Source: an uncultured Acidobacteriota bacterium
Lineage (GTDB): Bacteria > Acidobacteriota > Blastocatellia > RBC074
NCBI GenBank assembly: GCA_902825875.1
Contig: CADECP010000041.1
Span: forward strand, 1-62,019
Direction: 5' to 3'
DNA: 62,019 bases
Part shown: positions 28,512 to 37,036 of the stretch, in pieces
How the letters are laid out: each line of letters opens with the position of its first letter
Numbering within the stretch: the first letter of the stretch is position 1
The notes under the pieces: model-generated
The model's input: the letters and a program-made list of their open reading frames with translations, nothing else
Database searches by the model: none
What the model was told of the DNA's origin: nothing
Made by a program: the position numbers and the translations under genes

Positions 28512-28564
28512 CTGGGTCCGCACGGCTTCCAGCGTGCAGCACGCTGGAAGCCGTGCGGACCCAG
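28512..28564. repeat. 53-bp near-perfect palindrome
   Basis: Two 26-base arms (ctgggtccgcacggcttcca...) are exactly complementary around one central base. It fills the gap between the kinase start (28501) and the stop of the upstream gene (28567), so any read-through mRNA must carry this very stable hairpin. Confidence 0.9.
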
Positions 28565-28566
28565 GG

Positions 28567-29319
28567 TTAAACGACGTTCGACGATTTGATTGCGTTGATG
28601 ACGGTTTCAGAAGCGCCCAGCGAACGAAGCTGGCTGAGCGCAGATTCGCGCGGTTTGAATTTGATGCCGTATTTTTGCAGCGCCGCGACGATGCGATCTT
28701 CGGGCGCGTAATTTTCCACCAGCTTGACGACTTCCAGAAAACTGACGCCGCGTTTCGGTGCTGCGGATTTGCGAGGCGCTGGACGCGAAGCAGCGGGTTT
28801 TGATTCCGGTTTTGCGTTGGTTGCCGGTTCCGCCTTTCCACTGACTTCCTGCACAAAATCGCCTGCGAACAATTCGTTGGCAACGCGACCGGCGACTTCG
28901 ATCAAACGATCTTCGCCGACGCGATCCGCCTGAACTCCCCAATCGCCGGGCGAAGACCGTTCCACACTTGTGGCAATCACATCGTTGCCCGCCAGCAATC
29001 GCAGCGAAGCCGACGCTTCGGCATTGACGCCGCCTTCGCGCTTCACGTCGTCGGTGACGGGCGTCAACCGTGAATTGAAGGCTCCTTCGATCACCAAAGC
29101 TGCTTCGCTCTTTTTTGTCGTCACGCGAAACCCCGCCGCCGCCAGCTTTTCAGAAAGCGCATTCGTCGCCACGGTAGAAGGCTTGTCCAGATTCGTTTCG
29201 GTCACATTCAAGAAGATGCGAATTGGACGGCGTTGTGTTTGCGCTGAAGCGGCAACCACCAGCAGGCAAATCGTCGCCAACGTAAAAATCATTTTTGGTT
29301 GATTCATCGCAATTCTCAT
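28567..29319 (-). CDS. Exported protein of unknown function, kinase-locus member
   Basis: The 250-aa product has a signal peptide (LATICLLVVAASAQ) and an alpha/beta-like first domain (PIRIFLNVTETN, AAGFRVTTKKSEAALVIEGAF) reminiscent of periplasmic proteins that bind or sense. After a Pro/Ala/Lys linker, the C-terminus repeats a short helical module (EVVKLVENYAPEDRIVAALQ, LSQLRSLGASETVINAIKSS). Start ATG 29319 overlaps the preceding stop by four bases (ATGA); a second Met four codons on is possible. Confidence 0.65.
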   Translation of the reverse strand: MRIAMNQPKMIFTLATICLLVVAASAQTQRRPIRIFLNVTETNLDKPSTVATNALSEKLAAAGFRVTTKKSEAALVIEGAFNSRLTPVTDDVKREGGVNAEASASLRLLAGNDVIATSVERSSPGDWGVQADRVGEDRLIEVAGRVANELFAGDFVQEVSGKAEPATNAKPESKPAASRPAPRKSAAPKRGVSFLEVVKLVENYAPEDRIVAALQKYGIKFKPRESALSQLRSLGASETVINAIKSSNVV

Positions 29320-30188
29320 TGAGGTTTCACCCAGCGGACAGCGTCGCCTTTTTGAACGCCTTTGCCTGTACCGTTGATTTTGGCTTTGGCGGCATTTTCG
29401 CGGACTTCGGTGATTTCGACGGTGGCTTTGGAGTCCAGATCGAATTCGGCCAGGCCTTCTTCTTCGGCAGTGTCGCCAGCGGATTGCGCGCCTTCGCGTT
29501 CGACTTTGTGAACCGTGAACCGGTCGCCAGCTTTGATGCCGTGCCGTGTTCCCAGATTGATGTAGATGGTTTGGTTGTCTTCGGCCACGCGCAGCACTCG
29601 ACCGCGTTTCAAAAAGAATGCGGCCAGTTTTGCCGACAACCGGTCAACGGCTTTTGACACCAAATCTTCGTAAACGTTTTTTGCGCCGCCGCGCGTGTCG
29701 GTTTTGAATCGCTTTTCGCTGATAGTCACTTTGTCGCTGAACAGGATGGCGCGCGTCACGGGGTCAACCGCCGAAGCGCCAAGCTCGACGGTGTAAGTGA
29801 TTTCGATGCGGGCGAACTGGTCGCGTTCGACCGCGCCTGCGCGCAACAGTTCCGGGAAAACGTAAGCGTCGGGCGGTTCGGCTAGATTGCCGGGCAGTTG
29901 GCGATTGAACGCGCCTTTTTTGGAATCGGCAATCAGCTTGGTCAGTTGTTCGACTTGGTCGTCGTCCAGCGTGACAATCTGTTTGAAGCCTTTGCTGTTG
30001 TCGAGCGCGATGCGCAGACTGCTGGCCAGAGCTTTGGCGTCGCCTTTGTATTCAGCGTCAGCCGCCGAACTGAGTCGAAAATAGCGAACGCCAAGCGTCG
30101 GCGATTCAGGCAGTGTTTGCGCTTTCATCGTCGCTGTTGCCAAGACAACGAAGGCGGTGGCGAGCATGGTAGAAAGAAATTTTTGCAT
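29316..30188 (-). CDS. Exported protein, CsgG/FlgT-like architecture
   Basis: The 290-aa product has a signal peptide (MQKFLSTMLATAFVVLA) and a CsgG-like alpha/beta region (LASSLRIALDNSKGF, ITYTVELGAS, AVDRLSAKLAAFF). This is followed by a small beta-barrel like the FlgT C-terminal domain (IYINLGTRHGIKAGDRFTV, ATVEITEVRENAAKAKI, KGDAVRWV). Exact function is unknown. It overlaps the next gene by four bases, so translation is coupled. Confidence 0.7.
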   Translation of the reverse strand: MQKFLSTMLATAFVVLATATMKAQTLPESPTLGVRYFRLSSAADAEYKGDAKALASSLRIALDNSKGFKQIVTLDDDQVEQLTKLIADSKKGAFNRQLPGNLAEPPDAYVFPELLRAGAVERDQFARIEITYTVELGASAVDPVTRAILFSDKVTISEKRFKTDTRGGAKNVYEDLVSKAVDRLSAKLAAFFLKRGRVLRVAEDNQTIYINLGTRHGIKAGDRFTVHKVEREGAQSAGDTAEEEGLAEFDLDSKATVEITEVRENAAKAKINGTGKGVQKGDAVRWVKPQ

Positions 30189-30209
30189 GTGTTTTCGCCT
30201 GCGTATTGA

Positions 30210-31049
30210 TTACCAATCGGTGGGGATGTCGTCTTCGTCGGTGGCGACAGTCGGTTTGAATTTGGGATCGGTCAAATCCACGCCACCGATTTTGGCCAGG
30301 TGTTTGGCGACGGAACTCAGCGTCGCCAGATGATCTGGCCCTTCGGAAATGATCTCGCTCAAACCTTTCAATCCGTCGTTGAGCTTTTTCGGCTGTGTCG
30401 AAATCAGATTGGTCGGACTGTTTTTGGTATTGGCGGCGGCTGATTCGGCGCGCGGTTTGACGTCTTTGGCAGTTTCGATGGCGTCCTGTTCCTGCTTGGC
30501 CGCACCGTACAGCAGCTTGGCCAGCTTGCCGTAATTTTCCTTATCCTGTTTGCTCAATTCTTTTTCGCGGGCTTCTTTGTCGGCGATTTCCTGATCCACC
30601 ATCGCACGTTTTTCGGCGCGTTGTTGTTCATCGCTTTGCACCTGCTTTTCGACTTGCTGCGAAGTCTTTTCGTCGTACTTGCCGCCGTTGGTTTGTTTAC
30701 CGAGTTCGGCCAGCAGTTTTTTCTTTTCGGCAATCGAACGATCCAGAGCTTCGATTTCTTTCTGATCTTTTTCGATCTGACTTTGGGTGCTTTTCCTGGT
30801 GGAATTTCGCAGCGCCTGTCGGCGAATGATGTCGTCGGCCAGGCTGAGCGTGATGCGTGCATACGCTGATTTCACGCGCGCTCCGTCCATTTGACTGAGG
30901 ATGGTGTCAACTTCGCTGTTGCCGCCCATGCCGGGAATCTTCTTTTTGAGTTTGTCGAATTGAGCGTGCGCTGGTGAGACCAAAGCAAAGAATACCAACA
31001 GCAGAGCCGTTCCATTAACTACGCGAAGAAATGTTTTCGTTGTCATCAT
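30210..31049 (-). CDS. Exported coiled-coil protein of unknown function
   Basis: Signal peptide ending SPAHAQ, then FDKLKKKIPGMGG. Residues 75-190 are rich in Glu, Lys, Gln and predict long coiled coil (EKDQKEIEALDRSIAEKK, QQRAEKRAMVDQEIADKEAR). The C-terminus is mixed. The gene is first in a tight run (gaps 21 and -4 bases) with two other exported proteins, behind a candidate promoter. I do not recognise a family. Confidence 0.65.
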   Translation of the reverse strand: MMTTKTFLRVVNGTALLLVFFALVSPAHAQFDKLKKKIPGMGGNSEVDTILSQMDGARVKSAYARITLSLADDIIRRQALRNSTRKSTQSQIEKDQKEIEALDRSIAEKKKLLAELGKQTNGGKYDEKTSQQVEKQVQSDEQQRAEKRAMVDQEIADKEAREKELSKQDKENYGKLAKLLYGAAKQEQDAIETAKDVKPRAESAAANTKNSPTNLISTQPKKLNDGLKGLSEIISEGPDHLATLSSVAKHLAKIGGVDLTDPKFKPTVATDEDDIPTDW

Positions 31050-31141
31050 AAGCCTCCTGATGGCGGTTTGAATGGAATTTTAGGATTGAGGGAGACTGAA
31101 AAAAGAGCAGTTGGGATCGGAGCTTTCTACGAGGCGCGCAG

Positions 31142-31170
31142 AGTGTATGTGTTCGGATTTTGAGTTGCAA
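31142..31170 (-). promoter_or_regulatory. Predicted promoter of the exported-protein/kinase locus
   Basis: TTGCAA (31170-31165 on the minus strand), a 17-base spacer and TACACT (31147-31142) lie about 90 bases before the first start. The match is fair, not strong. The rest of the 226-base gap holds a terminator only. Confidence 0.45.
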
Positions 31171-31220
31171 GGTTTGATTTCATTACGAAACGGCAGCGAA
31201 TGAGAAAGGGAAGAAGGAGT

Positions 31221-31261
31221 TTTCACCGCTGCAATCGTATTGGACGTTCGCAGCGGTGAAA
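31221..31261 (-). terminator. Terminator of the SMP-30 lipoprotein gene
   Basis: A 12-base stem (tttcaccgctgc / gcagcggtgaaa) with a 17-base loop follows the stop at 31276 on the minus strand, with T's at the end of the stem. Confidence 0.6.
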
Positions 31262-31275
31262 GGATGGTTTGAGAT

Positions 31276-32352
31276 TCAAAAGCCTTTGCCTTTGGTCGTC
31301 AGCTTCACGCGAAGCAAAGCTGTGTTGGCCGTGATGTATAACGTCGAGCCGTCATCGCCAAACGCGCAATTGGCTGTCGGCACTCCGGTGTCGAACGTCC
31401 CTAGCAACTTGCCGTCAGGCGAAAAAACGTGAACTCCGCCGGGGCCAGTGGCGAAGACATTGCCTGCTTTGTCCACTTTCATCCCATCGGGCAAGCCTGG
31501 CTTTTTGGCTTTCGCCCATTCCGTCGCGTCGAAGAAGACTTTGCCGTTGGCAATCGTGCCATCGGGTTTTACGTCGTAAACCATCCAGATGGCTTTGTCT
31601 GGATCGGACGACGCGACATACAGCTTCTTCTCATCTGGCGAAAGCGCAATGCCGTTGGGACGGGTGATTTCTTTGGTTAGCAAAGTGACTTTGCCGTTTT
31701 TGTCCAGACGATACACGCCGCAATAATCCAGTTCGCGCGCCGGGTCGTCGGCTCCTTTCGGCAAACCATAAGGCGGATCGGTGAAATACAACGATCCGTT
31801 CGAGTGGTACACCAGATCGTTCGGGCTGTTGAATTTTTTGCCTTCAAAGTTGCTGGCCAGAGCGACCATTTTACCGTCGGCTTCCAGGCGAACGACACGA
31901 CGGTCGCCGTGCTGACACAGCACCAATTTACCGCTGACATCGTAAGTCAATCCATTCGCTCCGGGTTCACGGCCTTCATAAGGGCTTTGGCCGCTGTATC
32001 CTGCCGGGTGCAAAAACTGACTTGCTCCTTTGCCTTCCTGCCACTTGACGACTTCGTTGCCGGGTATGTTGGTGAACAACAGGTAATTTTCTTTCTTGTT
32101 CCAAACCGGGCCTTCTGTCCATTGGTAGCCTTCGGCCAATTTTTCGACTTTGGCGTCTGCCGGAACCAGTTTGTCGAAGGCTGAATCAACGCGAACGATT
32201 TTGGTTTCAGGAACCGCCGGAGTTGCTTCGGGCGAAGCCATTGCCGCCGGTTTGGTTTCGCTGGCGGGCGCTGGTTTTGAGGCTTCAGTGCAAGCCGTGA
32301 ATACGAACGCTGCCAGAGTAAGCGCCGCCGATACCATCAAACGTTTTGTCAT
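31276..32352 (-). CDS. SMP-30/gluconolactonase-like lipoprotein
   Basis: The 358-aa product carries a lipobox (VFTAC, Cys about 21) and a six-bladed beta-propeller of the SMP-30/gluconolactonase family: KLAEGYQWTEGPVW, GANGLTYDVSGKLVLCQHGD, KFNSPNDLVYHSNGSLYFTDPP, RPNGIALSPDEKKLYVA and GLPDGMKVDKAGNVFATG. The Glu, Asn and Asp metal ligands of the family are present. Members hydrolyse lactones or related esters using a divalent metal. Lipid anchoring places it outside the cytoplasm. A related domain is encoded in the 557-aa gene at 34260. Confidence 0.9.
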   Translation of the reverse strand: MTKRLMVSAALTLAAFVFTACTEASKPAPASETKPAAMASPEATPAVPETKIVRVDSAFDKLVPADAKVEKLAEGYQWTEGPVWNKKENYLLFTNIPGNEVVKWQEGKGASQFLHPAGYSGQSPYEGREPGANGLTYDVSGKLVLCQHGDRRVVRLEADGKMVALASNFEGKKFNSPNDLVYHSNGSLYFTDPPYGLPKGADDPARELDYCGVYRLDKNGKVTLLTKEITRPNGIALSPDEKKLYVASSDPDKAIWMVYDVKPDGTIANGKVFFDATEWAKAKKPGLPDGMKVDKAGNVFATGPGGVHVFSPDGKLLGTFDTGVPTANCAFGDDGSTLYITANTALLRVKLTTKGKGF

Positions 32353-32692
32353 TGTGAAATCTCCTAATAGCTAGTCAGTGCTGCGACCGACAGGGAACGC
32401 AGTGCGCGGTACTGACTCGGTCAATTGGTGAACTTCCGTTCCTAACCAACAGCAACGTCAGAATCGAAACGGAAATTACTCGCATAGAACTTTTTGATTG
32501 TTGATAGGGTTGATTGCCTAATGCGCGGCATACCATACGAGTCAGCGTTGATTCAGTCAATTTCGTCATGAAACCTTCAGCCAGATTTCAATTACCTCTA
32601 TGGCTGCCAGCCGGAAATGATTGAGCTATACTGCCGCGCGCAGCCAAACAGACTGTGATTTATCCGACAACAACTCACAAAAGGAGCAACTT
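32353..32692. promoter_or_regulatory. Divergent intergenic region with one palindrome
   Basis: This 340-base stretch separates the divergent SMP-30 and 528-aa genes, so it must hold both promoters. It contains an imperfect palindrome at 32373-32417 (agtcagtgctgcg ... cgcggtactgact) related to the repeat at 34215. A TATACT box at 32627 could serve the plus-strand gene, with only a weak -35. I see nothing else. Confidence 0.4.
32373..32417. repeat. Palindrome of 'cagtaccgcgc' family, diverged copy
   Basis: Arms agtcagt-gctgcg and cgcggt-actgact pair with mismatches. The tips match the copy at 34215-34252. Confidence 0.55.
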
Positions 32693-34207
32693 ATGCAGCC
32701 AAGATTGATCGCCAGCGCCTTGTGCCTATTGCTTTCCAGTGCCGCGCTGGTTTTTTCTGCCAACCAGGCTAAAGCGCAAAATGCCATAGCACCGAAGCAA
32801 GCTCAGGAAGAATTCTTTGCCGAGGTCCGAAAGAATTTTCAGCAGGGAAATTTCACCGCGTTGGATGTCGTCGCCGATCAAGCCAGAGAAGCCAAAGAGC
32901 GTTTTCCCGGAGGCGACTGGAAGCTTTTTGTTTTTTATCAAGCATTGGCCTGGCCGACTCTTGCGCCAACCTCGCCTGAACTTCAGTGGAAAGCCCATCT
33001 GGGGCATTTTGAGAAATGGATTAAAGCATCGCCCAAATCGCAAACGGCGCGCATTGCTTCAGCCAACAGTTGGGTTGAGTATGCCAAACTGGCCAGAACT
33101 GCTGACCGTGACTGGCGCGAATTCGACAAAGATGTCGGCGGCAAGGAATACCAAAAGCGGTTGAAACAGGCGCACATCGCGTTGGATTTCGACACCAAAA
33201 TCTTTTTCGTCAATCTTGGCAAAGAAGCCAAAGGCGAAATCCGCCGCGATCCGCGTGCGAAACTTCCGTCGCTGTGCCCGCATTTTTATTACGTCAAATT
33301 GGCGATGGAGCAAGGCCGAGCTTTCGACGACTGGACGCGCTACAACGACATTTTCGCCAGAGCTGTCGCGCTGGAGCCGAACTATTACTACTTTTACCAG
33401 ACCAAAGCTTTTGACCTGATGATTCAAAACCAAGGCGTCAAAGGGCAGTGGGAAGCTTTTGCCGAAAATTCGATCAAAACCGTTGCCGAAAAGGCTGGTA
33501 CGGCGGAAGGCGACATCACTTATTACATGATCGTGTCGTTCGTTCGTGCTCGATACGTCAAACCCGATGGCCGCGCGGACTTTTTCACCGACAACAACAT
33601 TTGGGGACAGAAAATATGGGACGGGTACAAAGAGATAGAAGCCAAATACGGAACCAACAAGTTTCGATTGAACGAAATGGCGCTGCTGGCTTCCAAAGCG
33701 CAGCAGTTCAAAGTTGCGAAAATCCTGTTTGACCGCATCGGCGACGATTGGGACGAGCGAGTTTGGGAGCGTAGAGCAGAGTTTGACGGTTACAGAAACA
33801 TGGCCAAAGCCAAAGCTCCTTCGGCGGCGACCAAACTGAAAACCGATTTGGCTGAATTGAAAGCTACGTTGTCTTCGCCGCAAACGAATTACGCCAAAAG
33901 TCAGGGAGCCGAAATCGAAGCCGTCATTGAATATCCCGCCGGTTCTGGTGAAGCCGACAGCGCATACGAAGTCGGCGTTGTCGCTTTTTCGCTGGCGATA
34001 CAGGGAACGGCAAAAGGCGCGAAAGAAATCACGCTGCTGCCGCAAGTCAGCGAATCGCAGGAGACCAAACGAATCGAACAAGGCGGTTCGATTCGGCTGA
34101 CGTACAAGATCAACTTTGCGCTGGCCGCTGGCATTTACAAGGCCCGGTTGAAGTCCGTCCAATCCAACGAACTGACGATCAAGATTGGCGGTGCAGCTAA
34201 ACGCTGA
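32693..34207 (+). CDS. Exported protein of unknown function, helical repeat type
   Basis: The 504-aa product (ATG 32693, six bases after GGAG) has a signal peptide MQPRLIASALCLLLSSAALV. Residues 30-400 are helical and Trp/Tyr-rich with TPR-like spacing (FAEVRKNFQQGNFTALDVVA, KFRLNEMALLASKAQQF) and contain WNDIFARAV-like acidic segments; it resembles DUF4034-type proteins, a loose match. The last 100 residues form a beta-rich domain ending NELTIKIGGAAKR. It is flanked by the two SMP-30 genes on the opposite strand. Confidence 0.65.
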   Translation: MQPRLIASALCLLLSSAALVFSANQAKAQNAIAPKQAQEEFFAEVRKNFQQGNFTALDVVADQAREAKERFPGGDWKLFVFYQALAWPTLAPTSPELQWKAHLGHFEKWIKASPKSQTARIASANSWVEYAKLARTADRDWREFDKDVGGKEYQKRLKQAHIALDFDTKIFFVNLGKEAKGEIRRDPRAKLPSLCPHFYYVKLAMEQGRAFDDWTRYNDIFARAVALEPNYYYFYQTKAFDLMIQNQGVKGQWEAFAENSIKTVAEKAGTAEGDITYYMIVSFVRARYVKPDGRADFFTDNNIWGQKIWDGYKEIEAKYGTNKFRLNEMALLASKAQQFKVAKILFDRIGDDWDERVWERRAEFDGYRNMAKAKAPSAATKLKTDLAELKATLSSPQTNYAKSQGAEIEAVIEYPAGSGEADSAYEVGVVAFSLAIQGTAKGAKEITLLPQVSESQETKRIEQGGSIRLTYKINFALAAGIYKARLKSVQSNELTIKIGGAAKR

Positions 34208-34214
34208 CGTTGAA

Positions 34215-34252
34215 TCAGTACCGCGCGCGTTAGCAAGCGGGCGCGGTACTGA
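34215..34252. repeat. Palindrome tcagtaccgcgc...gcgcggtactga
   Basis: Perfect 12-base arms and a 14-base loop (gcgttagcaagcgg). It lies between convergent genes and may terminate both. The loop word cgcgttagcaag resembles the tips of elements at 49668 and 58353. Confidence 0.7.
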
Positions 34253-34259
34253 CTGCCGT

Positions 34260-35933
34260 TTAGTTCTTTGCCATTTCTTTTGGTCGCACGCCTGCGATGT
34301 TCAGCCGCATTCGATACAGCCCACTTCTCGCAGTCAGATAAAGCGTCTTCCCGTCTTCATCTCCCCAAGCCATGTTGTGAATGTGTTTGGGCGCAATGAT
34401 CGTGCCCAAGTGTTTGCCTTCCGCTGACAGCACCCACAACCCGCCAGGACCGGAAACATACAGATTGCCAGCTTGATCCACTTTTACGCCGTCAATCGCG
34501 TCTTCGCCCAGGGCCGAAGTCATATCGAAAAACAGCTTGCCATTTTTGACCGAACCTTCCGGCGTCAATTCGTAACGCATGACGACTTTCTTTTTGTCGT
34601 CCCAGTTGCCGACGTACAAATACTTTTCGTCTGGCGATAACGCTATGCCGTTCGGCCCCGCAAGTTCTTTGGTCAGCAATTTCAGTTTGCCTTTGCGAAG
34701 CGAATACACGCCGCTGAACGAAAGTTCTTTGCGCGGATCGTCGCCGAACTTCGGCAAGCCAAACGGCGGATCGGTGAAAAATAACGTGTCGTCCGATCTG
34801 TAAACCAGGTCGTTCGGACTGTTCAGCCGCTTGCCTTCGAACCTATCGGCCAGCACGGTTTCGCCGCCGTATTTTTCAATCAACAAGACGCGGCGATTGC
34901 CGTGCTGATTGATCGTCAATTGCCCGTGCGAATCCAACGTCAAACCGTTCGATCCCGGCTGTCCGTATTCGGCAATGTCTGAGCCGCTGTAACCGCTCTG
35001 TTGTTTGAAAACCTCCAGCTTGCCAACGTCGTTTCCGTTCGGGGTGAATTTCCAAATCACGTTGCTGTTCGGATCGCTGAACAACAAATGGCCTTTGGTT
35101 TTTTGATCGCCCGGAACCCAAACCGGTCCTTCGGTGAATTTGAAGCCTTCGGCCAGTTTGAAGACTTTCGGGTTTGCGCCAACGATGGCTTCAATCGCCG
35201 GATCGTGTTTGACCACCTGGACGTTGACTTCGCTGGGCACGAGCGCCAGCGGAACGTTTGAACCGCGATAAAAATCCAGCCGAGCTTCGCGCACCCAGAT
35301 GAAGTTCGTCGGCGGATTCGAAATCGGCCCGTTGATGCCAAAAATCGCCAGTTGGATTTGCTGACCCGGTCGGACGTTGCGGCCGACGATTAAACGGTTC
35401 GGGGCATTCCAGCCGCCAACGACCGATCCGCCCATTTGCCCCAAGTAGCGTGTCAATTCGCCGTCCACCCAGACTTCGGCGTAATCATCCAGCGCAGTTT
35501 GAAAGACTACGGTTGAGCCAGTCGGATCAAAATCGCCGACTCGTTCGGGAACTGTGAGCTTGATGCGATACCAGTTGAAACACAGCCGCCCGGTCGAACG
35601 TCGAGCTTCCAACGAAGAAGCCGGAATCACTTCCCATTTGGAGTCGTCAAAATCTGCCGGGCCGGCTTTCGGCGTGTAATCGTAAGTGCGGTTCGCTGCG
35701 CCTGTCGGCTGTTTGTCAGCGCCGGGCGATTTGAAATCAACTTCGATGATTTTGGTGTCGCTGTATCTCCACTGCCCTTTGACCAGCTTTGCGCCTTCGT
35801 CAGTCGCCAGATTGATCGTTGCATCGGGCTTGGCGGTTGGAACAACTTCCTGCCCGCTGGCCAACGCTGTCAGAACTCCAACAACCAACGTGGCCAACAC
35901 GCCCAATCGTTTTTTTGAAAACCAAACGTTCAT
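34260..35933 (-). CDS. SMP-30-like lactonase with N-terminal galactose-binding-like domain
   Basis: The 557-aa product has a signal peptide (LATLVVGVLTALASGQ). Residues about 35-225 form a jelly-roll domain of the type found in glycoside hydrolases (FNWYRIKLTVPERVG, VVFQTALDDYAEVWVDGE, NRLIVGRNVRPGQQIQLAIF). Residues about 245-550 form the SMP-30 propeller (FTEGPVWVPG, GSNGLTLDSHGQLTINQHGN, NSPNDLVYRSDDTLFFTDPP, DAIDGVKVDQAGNLYVSG). The propeller is a paralogue of the one at 31276. The fusion suggests action on a carbohydrate-bound substrate; inference. The region upstream (35934-36050) has only degenerate ccacgaaag-type words. Confidence 0.9.
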   Translation of the reverse strand: MNVWFSKKRLGVLATLVVGVLTALASGQEVVPTAKPDATINLATDEGAKLVKGQWRYSDTKIIEVDFKSPGADKQPTGAANRTYDYTPKAGPADFDDSKWEVIPASSLEARRSTGRLCFNWYRIKLTVPERVGDFDPTGSTVVFQTALDDYAEVWVDGELTRYLGQMGGSVVGGWNAPNRLIVGRNVRPGQQIQLAIFGINGPISNPPTNFIWVREARLDFYRGSNVPLALVPSEVNVQVVKHDPAIEAIVGANPKVFKLAEGFKFTEGPVWVPGDQKTKGHLLFSDPNSNVIWKFTPNGNDVGKLEVFKQQSGYSGSDIAEYGQPGSNGLTLDSHGQLTINQHGNRRVLLIEKYGGETVLADRFEGKRLNSPNDLVYRSDDTLFFTDPPFGLPKFGDDPRKELSFSGVYSLRKGKLKLLTKELAGPNGIALSPDEKYLYVGNWDDKKKVVMRYELTPEGSVKNGKLFFDMTSALGEDAIDGVKVDQAGNLYVSGPGGLWVLSAEGKHLGTIIAPKHIHNMAWGDEDGKTLYLTARSGLYRMRLNIAGVRPKEMAKN

Positions 35934-36050
35934 ACTTCCTCCTTCTTATTTTTCCACGAAAGCATGCGAAGCAAGCTTTGTATTTTTGACTTTTGATATT
36001 TGCCTTTTGCTTTTTGATTTAGCCTACCTTTGTGGAAGAGTCATTTCTTT

Positions 36051-36917
36051 CTATCGAGCCTTCACAACGTAATAGTTCAGCGGCCCCGGCACTTCCTTGA
36101 ACCAATGCGGAGTGCCAGCGGGAACGATAATCACGTCGCCTTTGCTGATGGTGCGGGTTTCGCCGCCTTTGACATCCGTTCCGCGAATTTCGCCGGGAGC
36201 AATCGTTTTACCACCGATGACTTCGCCGCCGGTCACCAACGTCGCCGAACCTTCCAGCACGTAAATGATGTCGGCATCCTGTTCGTGAACTTCGACCGCA
36301 CCGGCCTGCTCGCGGTGGCTGGCGTGAACCATGTACTTGGCGCTGTTGTCGAAAAGCACTGCGCCTTTGACAAACGCGGCGTCCACTTTCGCGCGCTCGA
36401 AATAACTGATCGAAGCTTTGCCAGCTTCGGGATTGGTCAGGGCGTTGGCTCCGGCGGCTGCGAGTTCCTGATCCTGAGCGGCGCTGGCGGCTCCGCTGAC
36501 GCCGATCGCGCCTAGGATTTGTCCGTCCAGCACAATCGGCACTCCGCCTTGCAACGGTGTGAACAGTGAATCCGGCAAAGCAGTCATCGCCGTCCGACCG
36601 TTTTTGATGATCTCTTCAAAGAATTTCGTTTCGTGTTTGAACAGCGCAGCCGTCCTGGCTTTCCCGATGGAAATTTGCGAACCGGCGGCAAAGGTTCCAT
36701 CCAATCGTTCCAGCGCCAACAAATTGCCGCCGTCGTCTACGACTGCGATAGCCGCACCCGGAGCCTTCAATTTCGCAGCTTCGGCTTTCGTTGTTTCGAT
36801 AACTCGTCTTGCGCCTTCCAGCGTTAGGACTTTTTTCTCTGCTACCTGAGCCGTCGCCAGCGTCGTTAATGCGAACAACAAGCTGACAGCCATCAAACTT
36901 TTCAATGTGGTTTTCAT
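36051..36917 (-). CDS. Exported GlcG/HbpS-like domain fused to a cupin
   Basis: A signal peptide (MKTTLKSLMAVSLLFALTTLATAQ) is followed by a GlcG/HbpS-type domain (about 30-165: LTLEGARRVIETTKAEA, GAAIAVVDDGGNLLALERLDG, QGGVPIVLDGQILGAIGVSG). Then a single cupin barrel (about 195-288) has HASHREQAGAVEVHEQDADI and GDVIIVPAGTPHWFKEV, whose His and Glu residues can bind a metal. GlcG/HbpS proteins bind haem or small ligands. The fusion could be a sensor or a redox enzyme; no substrate can be named. Confidence 0.88.
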   Translation of the reverse strand: MKTTLKSLMAVSLLFALTTLATAQVAEKKVLTLEGARRVIETTKAEAAKLKAPGAAIAVVDDGGNLLALERLDGTFAAGSQISIGKARTAALFKHETKFFEEIIKNGRTAMTALPDSLFTPLQGGVPIVLDGQILGAIGVSGAASAAQDQELAAAGANALTNPEAGKASISYFERAKVDAAFVKGAVLFDNSAKYMVHASHREQAGAVEVHEQDADIIYVLEGSATLVTGGEVIGGKTIAPGEIRGTDVKGGETRTISKGDVIIVPAGTPHWFKEVPGPLNYYVVKAR

Positions 36918-36951
36918 AGTTTCTCCCTCTCCAATTGATCGCTAAAAAGAA

Positions 36952-37008
36952 AGAGCGCCGCAGGAACGCTGAAGGGAGACCTGATCTTCAACGTTCCCAC
37001 AGTGCTCT
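36952..37008 (-). terminator. Imperfect palindrome, likely terminator
   Basis: Arms of about 23 bases (agagcgccgcaggaacgctg... / ...cgttcccacagtgctct) pair with several mismatches. It follows the spondin_N gene on the minus strand and precedes the GlcG-cupin gene. Confidence 0.5.
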
Positions 37009-37036
37009 GTGGTTAATTCAAGTAATTGTCGTCGGC

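Noticed and set aside
33059..34162. A 367-codon minus-strand frame
   Set aside because: Opposite the 504-aa exported protein, composition only; no motifs.
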